A stretch of DNA of 64,000 nt, taken from positions 14,067,278 through 14,131,277 of the forward strand of contig CM033110.1 of NCBI GenBank assembly GCA_019321725.1, read 5' to 3'. The position numbers were made by a program, and so were the translations under genes. The notes under the pieces are model-generated. The model was given only the letters and a program-made list of their open reading frames with translations. It was not told where the DNA came from and made no database searches. Source of the stretch: Paulownia fortunei (taxonomy: Eukaryota > Streptophyta > Magnoliopsida > Lamiales > Paulowniaceae). This document shows positions 35,283-46,974 of the stretch, in pieces; position 1 is the first letter of the stretch; each line of letters starts with the position of its first letter.

Positions 35283-36918
35283 CTACTCCATTCTTATCTC
35301 GAATCGTAATATGAATTCTTGGAGTAAGAAAATCCACCTAATCAGTCTAGATTCGGCATCTTTTTTTGACAAAAGATATTTCAAAGGTGTATGATCACTG
35401 AAAACAACAACTGGTGAGCCAACAAGATAAGATATAAATATGTTCAATGCAAAAACTACAACAAGTAATTCTTTTTCAGTTGTTGAATAATTCAATTGAG
35501 CACTATTCAAAGTTTTACTTGTATAGTAAATGACATATGGTTTCCTATCTTTTGTTTGTCCTAAAACAGCCCAAATAGCATAGTCATTGGCATCACACAT
35601 TATTTCAAAAGGTAAAATCCAATCTGGAGGCTGCATGATTGGAGCAGACATAAGTAGGCTTTTTTAAGCTTAACAAAAGTATTTTCATAATTTTCTGTCC
35701 ATTCAAACATAGTGTATTTTGTTAGAAGATTATACAAAGGTTTAGATGTTATACTAAATATTTGATAAATCTTCTATACATACCAGCATGTCCTAAATAT
35801 AATCTTACCTCTTTCACAGACTTTGGTATTGAAAAATTGGCAATTAACTCGATTTTAGATTTGTTTACTTCAATACCTTTTAATGAAATAATGTGTCCAA
35901 CAACAATATCAATTGTTACCATGAAAATATATTTCTCCTAATTAAGTACAAAGTTCTTTTCTTCATACCTGATCAAAGTCTCTTCTAAATTAGACAAACA
36001 ATCGTCAAATAAATTACCAAAAATAGAAAAATCATATATGAAGACTTCAAGAAAACATACAACCATACCACTAAAAATACTAAGCATGCATCGTCAGAAT
36101 GTAGGTGGTGTATTATATAATCTAAAAGGCATTATTTGATACGCAAAAGTACCAAAAGAACATGTAAAAGTAGTTTTCTCTTGATTTTCAAGTACAATTG
36201 CAATTTGATTATACACAAAATATCTATATAAAAAGTAGTAAAATTCATATCCCGCAATTCTTTCTAAGATTTGATCCATGAAATGTAAAGAAAAATGATC
36301 TTTTTTAATAACTGAGTTGAGTTTTCTATGGTCAATGCACATTCGTCAGCTGGTAACAGTCCTAGTTGAAATTAACTCATCATTCTAATTTTTTACTACA
36401 ATAACTTCAGATTTCTTAGGTACAACTTGAGTAGGACTTACCCATTTGTTGTTAGAAATAGGATAAATGATTCTGTTATCTAAGAATTTAATAACTTTAT
36501 TTCTCACTATTTCTTTCATATTAGGATTTAGCCTTTGTTGCATCTCTCTAGAAGGTTTAGCAATTTCCTCTAAATAGATGTTACGTGTGCAAATTAAAGG
36601 ACTAATACCTTTAATATCAGCAATGATTCTTTCTAAAGCATTATTATGTATTTTCAGAGTTTTGATCAACTTACATTCTTGGGATGCATCAAGTTTGAAA
36701 GAAATTATTAATTTAGAAGTCTCATTATCACCTAAAAAAGAGTGTTTCAAATCAAATAATAAAGGTTTCAAATCAATCACGAGAGTTTTAATACTTGATG
36801 GAATAGATTGTACTATTGATGATAGAAGTTCTTCAAACCTTGGCTTCCAAAAATATTTTTCTTGTGCCTGCGAACATTCAAAGAGAATTAGAGTGTGTTT
36901 CTTTACAAATACTTTCAC
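35283..36918 (-). pseudogene. Reverse transcriptase / RNase H of copy B
   Basis: A protease-RT linker (36918-36385) ends VSPTQVVPKKSE, the entry to RT. RT core: MCIDHRKLNSVIKKDHFSL and TTFTCSFGTFAYQIMPF (36342-36094). The catalytic YVDD box is degraded to an FIYDF-type sequence near 36020. RNase [54 protein letters not shown] (35651-35283). Frameshifts separate these blocks, so no active enzyme can be made. Confidence 0.88.
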
Positions 36919-37289
36919 TTTTAAAACAAGTTTCTAGAGGATCAAAGAAATTAGTGATATTTGTGAACAAGTTCTTTAATTGGATCCACTTCTTGTACTT
37001 AAATATTTTCTGCAGATTGCTTACAAACATTAAACACATTTAGTTCTAAAGTCATATTTTCAAAAATAACTTCAAAATACTATTCATACAGTTAATCAAA
37101 GCATTTGAAGTTGCAAAAAAATGACGACTCAAAATGATAGGAATCTATGTTTGTGCATGTACAATAGCTTTGTGTCCAAAATAATGAAATCCACTGGAAA
37201 GTAAAACTTATCAATTTATACCAACACATCTTCTACTACTCCCTTTGGAACTTTAATCGAACGGTCAGCTAGTTGGAGTACAACAGAAG

Positions 37290-37370
37290 TTATTATTATT
37301 CATAAATTGAGAAAGGTAAAAGATTTATACTAGCATCAAGATCAAGTAGCACTCACTCTATTCTAGTGTC
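37290..37370 (-). pseudogene. Aspartic protease active-site region of copy B
   Basis: On the minus strand VLLDLDASINLLPFS matches the retropepsin active-site block of Ty3 elements (consensus D-L/T-G-A-S-I-N-L), with Gly changed to Asp. Downstream, FPVDFIILD corresponds to the second conserved protease block. An in-frame stop precedes the motif. Confidence 0.65.
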
Positions 37371-37647
37371 TTTTATGGTACATGAAATGGTTGGACAACC
37401 TGGATCTTTATACTTGGGTGGAGTGATTGTTGAATGATTGAACTAATACTTTCAGTTAAAAATGCCTTCTTTTGTACCTAGTGCTTTCTTTTGATTGTAC
37501 ACAAATATTTCAAAAATTTGACATAATGTGGAACTTACTAGATTGCATCCAATAATGGAATATTAATCTTGACTTGTTTAAAAACTTTAAAGATTTTAGC
37601 ATTTGAGTTCAATTTATGATTTGGTTGCAATTTTTGAGAAAAATGAG

Positions 37648-38965
37648 CTAGATATGAATATTTTCTTTTTCATCATTTTCAAAATCACCTTTATTAAACT
37701 TACCTTCATCATCAAGACTATTTATATTCTTCATTTCTGAAGGTGGATTAGAGACTTTCTCATTAGAATGAATAGTCTTGTTAACAACTTTTTTATTTCG
37801 AAGAGTTGTGACTGAATTTGCCTCCTTAATTGAATTTTCACCTGAAGAAGAAACATGACACTGAGTGGAAGGATTATGTTGATGTTGAGTAGGAAATTTA
37901 TCTTTTTTATGAGTACGCAAAGAAGCTCTCAGTGTTAAAAGTGTGCTTTTGATCTCATTGATAGATTGTGAAGTCTGGTTATTGATGTTTATTTATCCAT
38001 ACATGAATGCTTGCAAAGTCTTCTCAAGGGATTTTGTATATGGAGCTAGATAAGAAGGAAAGTTTGGTAGCTTTTGTGAATGCAGTGGTTGAGCATGGTT
38101 ATCATCTCGCCAACTAAAATTAGGATGATTTCTCCATTGTAGATTGTAAGTTTTAGAATATGAAGAATGAAAAGGCTTTTTGAATGTGTTTATGAAATTT
38201 GTTTGTGATGGAATATTTGGGCATTCATTGGTGGAGTATCCCATAAGTTCACAAATACTACAAACTTATTCATCTTTCATAGATCTGATTTTCTTTATTT
38301 TTTAAGTTTCATGGCCTCAACTTTTCTTGTTAAAGTAGCAATCCTAGCATTTAGACCATCTTCTTGACTAAAGTAATATTTTTCTTTATTACTATTATCA
38401 AGATTAGATCTAATAGAATCTTTCGAAGAATTAACACTATGCCATGATTGAGAGTTTTCTGCCAAATGGTCTAGATATTCTAGGACTTCATTAGGTTTTT
38501 TATTAAGAAACTCACCATTACACCTTGTTTCAACAAATTATTTTGTTTCAAAAATTAAACCTTCATAAAAAAACTAATTAAACGCTATTTTTCAAAACCA
38601 TGGGTATGAATTCAACAATTTTTTAAATCTTTCCTAATATTGAAAGAAAGCTTTATTAGAATTTTGAGAAAAATTTGGATTTGTCTTTTCAAAGCATTAG
38701 TTTTATAAGTTGGAAAGAATTTTTTTAAAAATTCATCTTGTATTTCTTGCCAATTGTCAATTGACCTAGGTTTTAAAGAGTTAAGCCAAGTTTTTGCGTT
38801 ATTTTTTAAAGAAAAAAGAAATAATTTGAGCTTAGCGATCTCATTTATACAAATTTGATCTTCAAAAGTGGCACATAGTTCATCAAATTCTTTCACATGC
38901 AAGTAAGGGTTTTCAGAATTTAAACTATATAAATTATAAAGTAAAATGATCATACCTGGCTTCAA
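37648..38965 (-). pseudogene. Gag of copy B
   Basis: The retrotransposon gag domain occupies 38965-38612: LNSENPYLHVKEFDELC, LKLFLFSLKNNAKTWLNSL, NWQEIQDEFLKKFFPTYK. A degenerate zinc-knuckle area with MGYSTNECPNIPSQ follows (38244 on), then a polar low-complexity region (37920-37648). Stops separate the parts. Confidence 0.8.
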
Positions 38966-39278
38966 TTAAAAGTTATTTATTTTGAAAGGAAAAATGAAAC
39001 AAGAATGAAAAGAATTTCGAGGAGGTTTTAAATAATAATGCATGATACGCACTTGTTGATTCTCATTTTCATCCTAAACACTTTCATTTTCAGCCATGGT
39101 GGAAGTGTGTATAGGTGACTCAAATAAATTTGCAAACAAAGTTTCAGAATTATTTATAACTAAATGACGAAAATTGTGACAACGATACCATATGAACATA
39201 TAACTGTAAAGAAAATAAATACACAATATTTACAAAGGGAAAATATTTATAAATATGAATACTTACCTTGTCTTCCTC

Positions 39279-39295
39279 GGCAACGGTGACAAAAA
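39279..39295 (-). promoter_or_regulatory. Primer-binding site of copy B
   Basis: Minus-strand TTTTTGTCACCGTTGCCGAG, just inside the 5' LTR, resembles the TTGGCGCCGTTGCCGGGG primer-binding site of Athila-type elements with a few changes. Confidence 0.6.
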
Positions 39296-39297
39296 CT

Positions 39298-41233
39298 TGC
39301 CACAACTTTAAAGTTACAAACCTAAGTGTACATTGTGTCAAATAATAAATTTCTGGGAGTCCGAGGTTGATCTATAGGGAAATTATTTGAAATTTTTGAG
39401 TTTATATTTTTTAAAAGATAGGCTGAATGTGGTTTAAATTATAAAGAAAAAATTATGCTATAACTAAGAAATCAAAGTAATAAAAGTATTTAGGATTAGG
39501 GATCCGTTCTTGAGTTTTGGATAGATGAACAATTATTTATTCTTTTTACCTCTTTTCAATGCCACTAATGGAATCCATATATAACGAAGGTTCCAATGGA
39601 AAAATGTTATCAAATAACTCATGCATTAAGATAATCATGATATTGACTTATTGTTTGCAGATTATCTTTTAACACCAATACTTGTTTATGTGATCAAGTA
39701 TTTATGTACACCTTTGTTTACAACAAATCAAGGTTTACATTAGCTATTGATGTAGTAGAATCGTACAATAAGCTAAATAAACCCAAATATTTATTGTGCA
39801 ATTGGTGATATATAAATCAAGAATCGCCACTAAACAAGAAATGTTTTAATGCCAACACTTATTTATGGATTATGTATTTAGGCACACTTTTGTCTACAAC
39901 AAATCTAGATTTCATATTAGCAGTCGGTGTAGTAAAATCATACAATAAGCTAAAATGAACTCAAGTACTTGTTGTACCATTGGTGATACATAAATTAAGA
40001 ATCACTACTAAATAAGAAGGGTTTTAACGCCAACACTTATTTATAGGATTAAGTATTTATGCACTCATTTATCTACAACAAATCAAGATTTCACGTTAGC
40101 AGTCGATGTAGTAGAAATGTATAATAAGCTAAAATGAACTAAATATTTATTGTGACATTGGTGATGCATAAATCAAAAATCATCACAAAATAAACAAGGT
40201 TTCAATCAAAAATTAAAATAATAATACAACACACCTGAACATTATGTACCTTTATAACTGTTCTTCTTCATCTATCAAGGGTTCACTCTTTCTCTTCAAC
40301 TAAATAAAATTTAGAAAAATATAATTAAAGTAGAAAAGACTAAAAATAGAAAAGAAACTAGAGAATATATTTCTATTACTATTAAAAAACTTACATTACT
40401 ACTAGAAAATTTATTCTAAAGAAAGACAACAACAAAACTTTCTTTCTAAGATTCCCTATTTATAGTAGAAGAGTGCCTAAATTGACGTCTCCAAATGCAC
40501 TCCATATTTACATCAAATATGTTCTAAATTCACATATCCTTTTTAAATCCGAAATGTATCACCTATTTTTTTCCATGAAATTCACTGATTTTGGAAAAGT
40601 GATCAACATGAAAGTTGTGTATTTATCTATTACCTACATTTTTCAACTTGAATTACCTAATTCGAACCACTAAGGAGAAAAAAATATGCTTGATTTAAGA
40701 AAATGTGTCAGCATAAATAGATTCTTTCTAATACACACATTTGGACAAATTTTCTACTATAATTAAAGGTGAATTAGGTTGAGTTTTCAATAGTAAAATT
40801 GTAGTTCTATCTCTTGGCTTTCAAATGAAGTAAGATTCAGGTCAATAGGACTTTTAAACATGGAGTTATTCCTAAAATATAAAAACTGCATAAGTGCGAA
40901 AACATGGTTATTTTGAATTTAATGCAAGCTCAACAATCACTTGCAAAGTTTAAGTGATTTCTTGCATATATTTTTATCTACACATAATGAACTTAGGCAA
41001 AAATGGCCATTTTATTCTATTTGTGATGCTTCTTTGATCCAATAAAATATTATCTCCCTACTTGCTCATAAAACATGTTGTCTTCTTTGGTTTTATTTTG
41101 GATCTTTTTGATCTTTTTTTGTTCAATAATTCCCTAACACAAAACATTAATAAAACTATAATATTAATAAGAATAAAGTATGAAAAGTATAAATGATTTG
41201 ATACAAAAATATATTAAATATATGCACTTATCA
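39298..41233 (-). repeat. 5' LTR of copy B
   Basis: On the minus strand it starts TGATAAGTGCATATATTT (41233) and ends GTTGTGGCA (39298), 1936 bp. It contains three tandem units of the 178-180-bp repeat (39671-39848, 39849-40026, 40027-40200). It is longer than the 3' LTR by one repeat unit and a block near 39540-39640. Confidence 0.85.
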
Positions 41234-41902
41234 ACGTGTTCAATGAAAGTTCATTAATCATGATAAAGACTAACTACACACAAGAATTGCCATCTTATAA
41301 GACTAGCAATCTTTATTTTCTCTAAACTTTATATGATATCAATTAAGTTTCACCATATGTCATTGATCGTCAAAATAAATTAATCAATCTCGAACATAAA
41401 CCTATTCAAGTTTGTCAACAAAAATATGCTTGCTCTCGGATTTCCATCATACACACAATATTTCAACAAAAAAAAATGGCTCAATTTTCACAAAAACATA
41501 GTTCCCACCCCCAAACGTAAATCAAAATTGTCCCTAAATGTTTAAAGCAGAAAAAAACATAGGGGAAAAAACTACTCCCTCTAATTAGAAGTTCATCCAT
41601 AAGCATACGCCATTTGGAGTTCAATAAGGATCTACATACCACCAAGAAGATGAGAATCTACACATAAGAAAAGGGCAAATGAAATAACACGAGTGAAAAC
41701 AACGAAAGTAAAACAAGAACATAAACAAAGCAAAAACTAAATAGAGAGAAGCTAAATATGCCTAAATCTAGAAATTGAACATGCTTAAAAAACTAATTAA
41801 GAAATTATTTAAAAGCAAAGGAAAAAGTTGCTTGGGTTGTCTCCCAAGAAGCACTTGCTTTATAGCAATCAACCCAACTATTATTTTTGTTCATCTCGAA
41901 TC

Positions 41903-42322
41903 TCAAAATAAGTATCTATCATTCCACGCCTTTGTGTGCTCTAAGAGTATGGGTGATCCTTCTAGATGGGTAAGAAGAGAATGATCCGGAATCGCATCAA
42001 GAGCCTTTTGGTTATCATAAAGTTTATTTTCTATTATCAAGAATGGTTGTCCAAGCGCAATAAGGATATATCTATCTTTTTTCATATTAAAGATGAAGAA
42101 ATCAGTAGAGCACATGAATTGGTCACTATTCTTATGTACGCCTTTAATCACCCTAGTATGCCTTGCTTCATCAGGTGCATGCCTCTTGAAATCAGACAAT
42201 GATGTTGAATTAATGCTTCCATCTAGATCATGCAATGCTATTTCAACAGTAAGAGTTTTCAAATGAGTAAAGGTTAATGAAACTCCCTGAATTGGTAAGC
42301 ACTTGAGGTGGCTTCTTGTCAC
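41903..42322 (-). pseudogene. Protease-region fragment of element C
   Basis: The frame contains CSTDFFIFNMKKDRYILIAL followed by GQPFL, matching the Ty3 retropepsin block (P-x-DFx-x-LDM-E-D-x-x-x-P-x-x-LGRPFL). Joining across the solo LTR restores a CNAILQEKPPQ / SGSF reading typical of the region just before the protease. This confirms where the solo LTR entered. Confidence 0.7.
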
Positions 42323-44388
42323 AACCTCCTAACAATATGTATAAATATATATATAAATAACATGTGCAATATAATTTGTGCACGTATGCATGTGTATAAC
42401 TTTTTTTTTCTACTCAGTTCAATAAAACATTAATAAAAGTAATGTGCTTTCATATCCTATAACACTATATATACATAGGTAGTTATTAAATATTAACCAA
42501 GTCTATCAAAACCATCACAAACCCAAATTCTCTATCACAAATGAGTTTTGAAAATGATATACAGGATAAAGTCACTAATGTAATACAATAACTGTAAAAT
42601 AAAAAACACAGCTCACAAAATAGCCCAATAGGTCGTCATCCAAGTACATTGATCTTTGAAAACCTGTAGGAGCTCCACTGCCAGTCAGTAAACCAAAGGT
42701 CTCAAGTCTCACCATGTTCACCTATAATGCATGAACTATATGAGTTAACACTCAATAAGTAAAAATCATGTATGACAAGAGTATGATATAAAATCTCATG
42801 CAACTCATCTGTAAGATATGATGCTATAAATGTGTCAAATTGAGTACTCATAAATCAAAGAGTTTTTATTAAAAATCACTTCATTTATTGGGCCCTTGGC
42901 CCATCTACTATGCACTGGATATACCTCTGAACAATATCAATAATCACATGGCCATAAACAAATTGACTCAATCTAAGGGCCATCTCATGGGATCACCAGA
43001 CGTCCACCCTCTGTCTTCCCCTGTGATCCTCCAGAAGTCTTCCCACTGGCGAAGTCAATAAGGGCACAATCAAGTAGTCCACCATCTCGTGACCACCAGA
43101 GGCACACCCCCTATCAACCCCTGTGATCCTCCGAGAAGTAACACTTGCGATGCCCTAAAATATCACATAAGCACGCCTCACATGCCTCGGTACACTAGTA
43201 GTGGCCAACCAAAATATTTTCTTTCTGAAAACCATGTCTCAAATATATCGTGCATGCAAGAACCTCCACTATACTCATAAACTTACATACATCACCTAGA
43301 CTCATATATAAACACATATATGGTGAAATACACAGGTTTTAATCAAGTTATTATATATATATAAAGCATAAATATAAAAAATCAGCAAGTATACAGCTTC
43401 TGTCTCTAGTGATTTTTATTGTGATTTTGCAACTAAAAATCCTTTTTTTGTGAATTATAAGACCACAAATAACATCATAACATGATTATAATCAATAAAA
43501 GAAATTTAAAAAAAAATCATAAACCCTCAAACAATTCAAGAACTTAAAAATAAAAAATATGAGGTAAGCTCACCTACGCATAGATTTTAGCTTCAACTTG
43601 CTCCTCCTTACTTCCCTTTGCTTTCTTCACTTTTTTTTCTTCACTTGGAATTACTTGAGAGAAATTTCTATAATTCAATATGAAGGTTTTGGAGGTGAAA
43701 TAGCTCAGAAAATAGTTTTTTGGTCGTGGTTCAAGGATAGAAATGAAGAAAGGTTGATGTGGAAGCTTGAGGTGTCAAGTGGTGAGTCAAATATGATGTT
43801 ATTCCCACATTATGTAGTCCTAATCTAGTGTTTCTCATTACTTATTTATCTATGTACAACCTACTTTAATCTCCATATGATCGGATAATACATTATGTCC
43901 TAATTTCTTAATCATTCATTCGATCTCCAAACTGATCGATATTCGATTCTTAAATGATTGTCTAGTTTTCATTTTATAAAATCACATGCACATATGAAAT
44001 TTGTATTAAGACACTTAAATCACACTATATCATGTTTGATATCCCAAGTATGTTAATCTATGGATATATACCTTTAAAACACATCGATCAATTTAAATCG
44101 AATCATATGAGCCTACTAGTGATATCTTTAACACTTCTAAAATTATAATATATAACCTATGAATATCCACTATATTAATCAATCTATCATTTATCTTATC
44201 TAAATATAGAATTACATAATTAGGTTATCGGATCTCAACCACTAACATCAAGTGATAGCATTAGAGGTATAATAATTAAGAATGCTATAAAAGATGCGAT
44301 GTAAGTGTTAATGCAAATTAGCATATAAGTAGCATGTACTGTATGAATCATATTGGTCAAGTGAATAGTGTGAAGCTTGGGTATTACA
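42317..44388 (-). mobile_element. Solo LTR (Ty3/chromovirus-type ends) in element C
   Basis: The 2072-bp block begins TGTCACAACC and ends GGGTATTACA. On the minus strand it therefore runs TGTAATACCC to GGTTGTGACA, classic plant gypsy LTR ends. A perfect 5-bp target duplication, CTTCT, flanks it (42312-42316 and 44389-44393). It contains no gag or pol. The short ORFs at 43.1 and 43.6 kb are incidental. It most likely arose by LTR-LTR recombination. It disrupts the gag-protease frame of element C and is therefore younger than C. Confidence 0.82.
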
Positions 44389-44393
44389 CTTCT

Positions 44394-45480
44394 CTTGTAA
44401 AATGGCATTGTACTTTTTAATAGTATCGCACTTCTCCAATTATTGTTATTGTGAGGGGATATCCTCCTTATCCACCATAGAGTTTGATATAACTTTGCTA
44501 TTCTCTAATAGTTGAGGGCAAGAAGCTTCGGTGATGGCTCTTGAGAAGGACTTAATTGAATTAAAAAGGCATTCTTCCTCTTCCACAATAGGCGTTTGTG
44601 TTGTTTCCTCTTATCCACTCTTTCTGAATTCATCAACTCTCAAGGAGAATTCTAAACCTTCATCACTTGTTAAAATATTCACATTACCATGATCTTCCTC
44701 CACTTTATTTACCTTAAATGTGCAAGGCAAGTTTTCTAGTTGCTCATCAACTAGTGCAATGTTTGCTCACTTAGTTGGAATTCCAAATCTCTAAAGTGAT
44801 GTTGATGTATTTTAGAGTCTAATTGCAGTACTTATCATGAATTGAGTCAGTAATTCTTCCAGATTTGACTTCTTTTCTTGATATGGATAAGTGGGTTCAG
44901 TATTCCCAATGAATTGAGTCAGTAATTCTTCCAAATTTGACTCTTTCTCTTGAGGTAGATAAATGGGTTTACATCATGTTATATTGTGATCATTTCCCCA
45001 AGAGAAATTCAGGTGAACTTGCCAATTTGATTGGACACGTTGGAGAACAATGTGTCTTGGTGCTCATTGTAATCCCACATATATTGAGCATGATCAACCT
45101 GTGGTGTTGCCCATAGATTGCTTATTTGGTATTCTGTTCTTGCATGGAAACCACCGTACTACTCTTACATTGCAAAAGGTGTATGAGTGGCATGTGCTGA
45201 AAATTTGTCAATCTTCTCGGATAAGGCATCAATTTGGGTAGTTAATGTAGCAATGGGGTCTACTTCATGACTTTCAAAAGTCCCTATTGGCATAGCACAT
45301 TCGGTTGGCCAATAATGTGTTTATGTTGCCATCGCATCCAACGAAGTGCCTCCTAAAAAAACAAATAAAATAACTAAAGTAAACAAGAACAAAAATAACA
45401 AAAATGAACAAACTAAACAAAAATAAAGCAAGCAAAATGGTCAAACTACAATTAGACAATCAACATTGATATCACATAAA
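44394..45480 (-). pseudogene. Gag / zinc-knuckle region of element C
   Basis: The minus strand reads SHEVDPIATLTTQIDALSEK, then a C-x-x-C-like CSICVGL segment near 45090. A repeated block NLEELLTQF follows at 44.95-44.84 kb and EEDHGNVNILTSDEGLEF at about 44.7 kb. A 72-bp (24-codon) in-frame tandem duplication has units starting at 44840 and 44912. Stops are frequent. Confidence 0.6.
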
Positions 45481-45489
45481 AACACACTC

Positions 45490-45511
45490 CCCGCCAATGG
45501 CTCCAAAAACT
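45490..45511 (-). promoter_or_regulatory. Primer-binding site of element C
   Basis: Minus-strand TTTTTGGAGCCATTGGCGGG is one step from the TTGGCGCCGTTGCCGGGG type of Athila/Tat elements. It lies just inside the LTR that ends GGTGTCACCA. Confidence 0.6.
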
Positions 45512-46974
45512 TGGTGACACCAAATAGGTGGTAGCAAACTGCAAGTATACGTCGTCAATAAATAATAAAAAGTGAGTAGAATATCATAACCCTAGAGAGT
45601 GCATGTGTGATTACCAAGTATAGATTACCTATGTTATATTTGACCTAATGATTTTAGTGGTGATTGAATTAAAATGCAAGAACTAACAAATTAAATAAAA
45701 GCAACTAAAACCCAAAGAGATTGGCGGATTGAATTTAATACTAAGGAGAGTTAAGGCATTGGTTAACCATCCTATGTGGTGATGAATCTAGTTTAATTAT
45801 TATTAAAAATGATGTGGATGTGTGACGGCGGGTCTTACTAATGTAATTAGTGCTCTCTCTCGAGTTGGATTAAATCTACCCATAGTAGGTCACCGTCGCC
45901 ATTTCTAGCCATGGGTCATCTGACTACGAGTGCCTTGAGTTTTGTGAATTCTACTAGTTTTCAATTTTCATACCTATGACTATATCTCTATAGGGGTGGA
46001 TCTGTGGCATATACTACTTGATGCACTACTACAACCATAGTTTTAATTGCAACAATTAAAATCAACTTGAAATTGATCAAGTCTCAAAAAGTATTAAAAA
46101 CATAGTATATGCTTCATCACAATAAAAACAACATTCCAATCAAATATAAATATCAACTTATAACTCCATTAAAATGGCTTTCTAAGCCTTGACAAAAGTG
46201 GTTTAGTTCATATTGAAATTAAGCAAGTAACAAGTGTTTTCCAACATCATGATTCTTACAAATTTCTCAAAACTAAGCAAAATAAAAGAAGAAATTAAAG
46301 TAGAAGATTAAAACCACCAAGTGATTTTTTACTTCTTCTTCAAAATCTTCAATGCTCAATGAAGTTCCTTTTCTCCTTGTCTTCAATACCCAAGCTCTTG
46401 GTAATGTGTGTGTGTTCTTGGTGTAGTATGTCAATAAATATGGAGAAATGTGTATTTTGGGTGAAGAGAAAATGTGTATGAGAATTTAGGTGTAGAATGT
46501 GTGTAGGAGATGAATTATATGTTGAATGATGAATTGAATATATGTGTGAAATTTGTATGTGTATAGTATATCCATTAAGAGTGTCATTTGGGTAGTGATG
46601 TATAGGTGTATTTAATGTGTATATCTCATAAAAGATGCCAAAATTCATGATTGACCGTCACTTATTGCATAAAAACAAAATCAACATCTTTTTTGTTAGT
46701 AGGGCAGTGCATAGGCTCTGTAGAGTAGCACTTAGACGCTGCACATTCTGCCCATTTTCCTTCATATAGCACCTAGACATTGCAAATTCTACCCTTTGTT
46801 TTGATATTTTCAAATTTTCAGCATTTTTTTCTCATTTTTCATCAATCACCTCAATCAATATATCTACACAACATTTAACCAAATATAAGTACACAAATTC
46901 ATTAATTATATGACAAAATATCATAATTTGTGTTATTGAGAGCACCCGAAATATGTTAAATTATGAGCTTATCA
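45512..46974 (-). repeat. 5' LTR of element C
   Basis: On the minus strand it starts TGATAAGCTCATAATTT and ends GTGTCACCA, 1.46 kb. It shares only the TGATAAG start with the LTRs of copies A and B, so it is a different family. It includes a T/G-rich stretch near 46.4-46.6 kb. Confidence 0.65.

Larger units (their letters stand above)
30118..41233 (-). mobile_element. Athila-like Ty3/gypsy element, near full length (copy B)
   Basis: An 11.1-kb element on the minus strand. Order from its 5' end: LTR (41233-39298), PBS (about 39292-39279), gag (38965-37650), protease (about 37370-37290), RT/RNase H (36920-35283), integrase (35090-33900), unidentified ORF (33640-33080), LOG relic (32910-32283), PPT (31796-31776), LTR (31775-30118). 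Every coding region carries stops or frameshifts, and the LTRs differ by many substitutions and repeat number, so it is an old, inactive copy. No 5-bp target duplication is visible (AAATT on the left, ACGTG on the right). Confidence 0.88.
41234..46974 (-). mobile_element. Second Athila/Tat-like Ty3 element, 5' half only (element C)
   Basis: A minus-strand remnant with a 5' LTR (46974-45512), PBS, gag/zinc-knuckle region (about 45.4-44.4 kb) and protease (42322-41903). Near 41870-41835 comes the GCTTCTTGGGAGACAACCCAA block that typically lies downstream of pol in these elements. RT, RNase H and integrase are missing, so an internal deletion joined protease to the 3' region. The remaining 3' part and 3' LTR are absent, because the sequence abuts the 5' LTR of copy B at 41233. 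It is further split by a solo LTR. Confidence 0.7.

Noticed and set aside
43089..43828. Plus-strand ORFs of 63 and 76 codons as genes
   Set aside because: They lie entirely within the solo LTR and show no family resemblance.
41234..46974. Element C as a third member of the copy A/B family
   Set aside because: Its LTR shares only the TGATAAG start with theirs, and it has no LOG or accessory ORF segment, so it is a different family.
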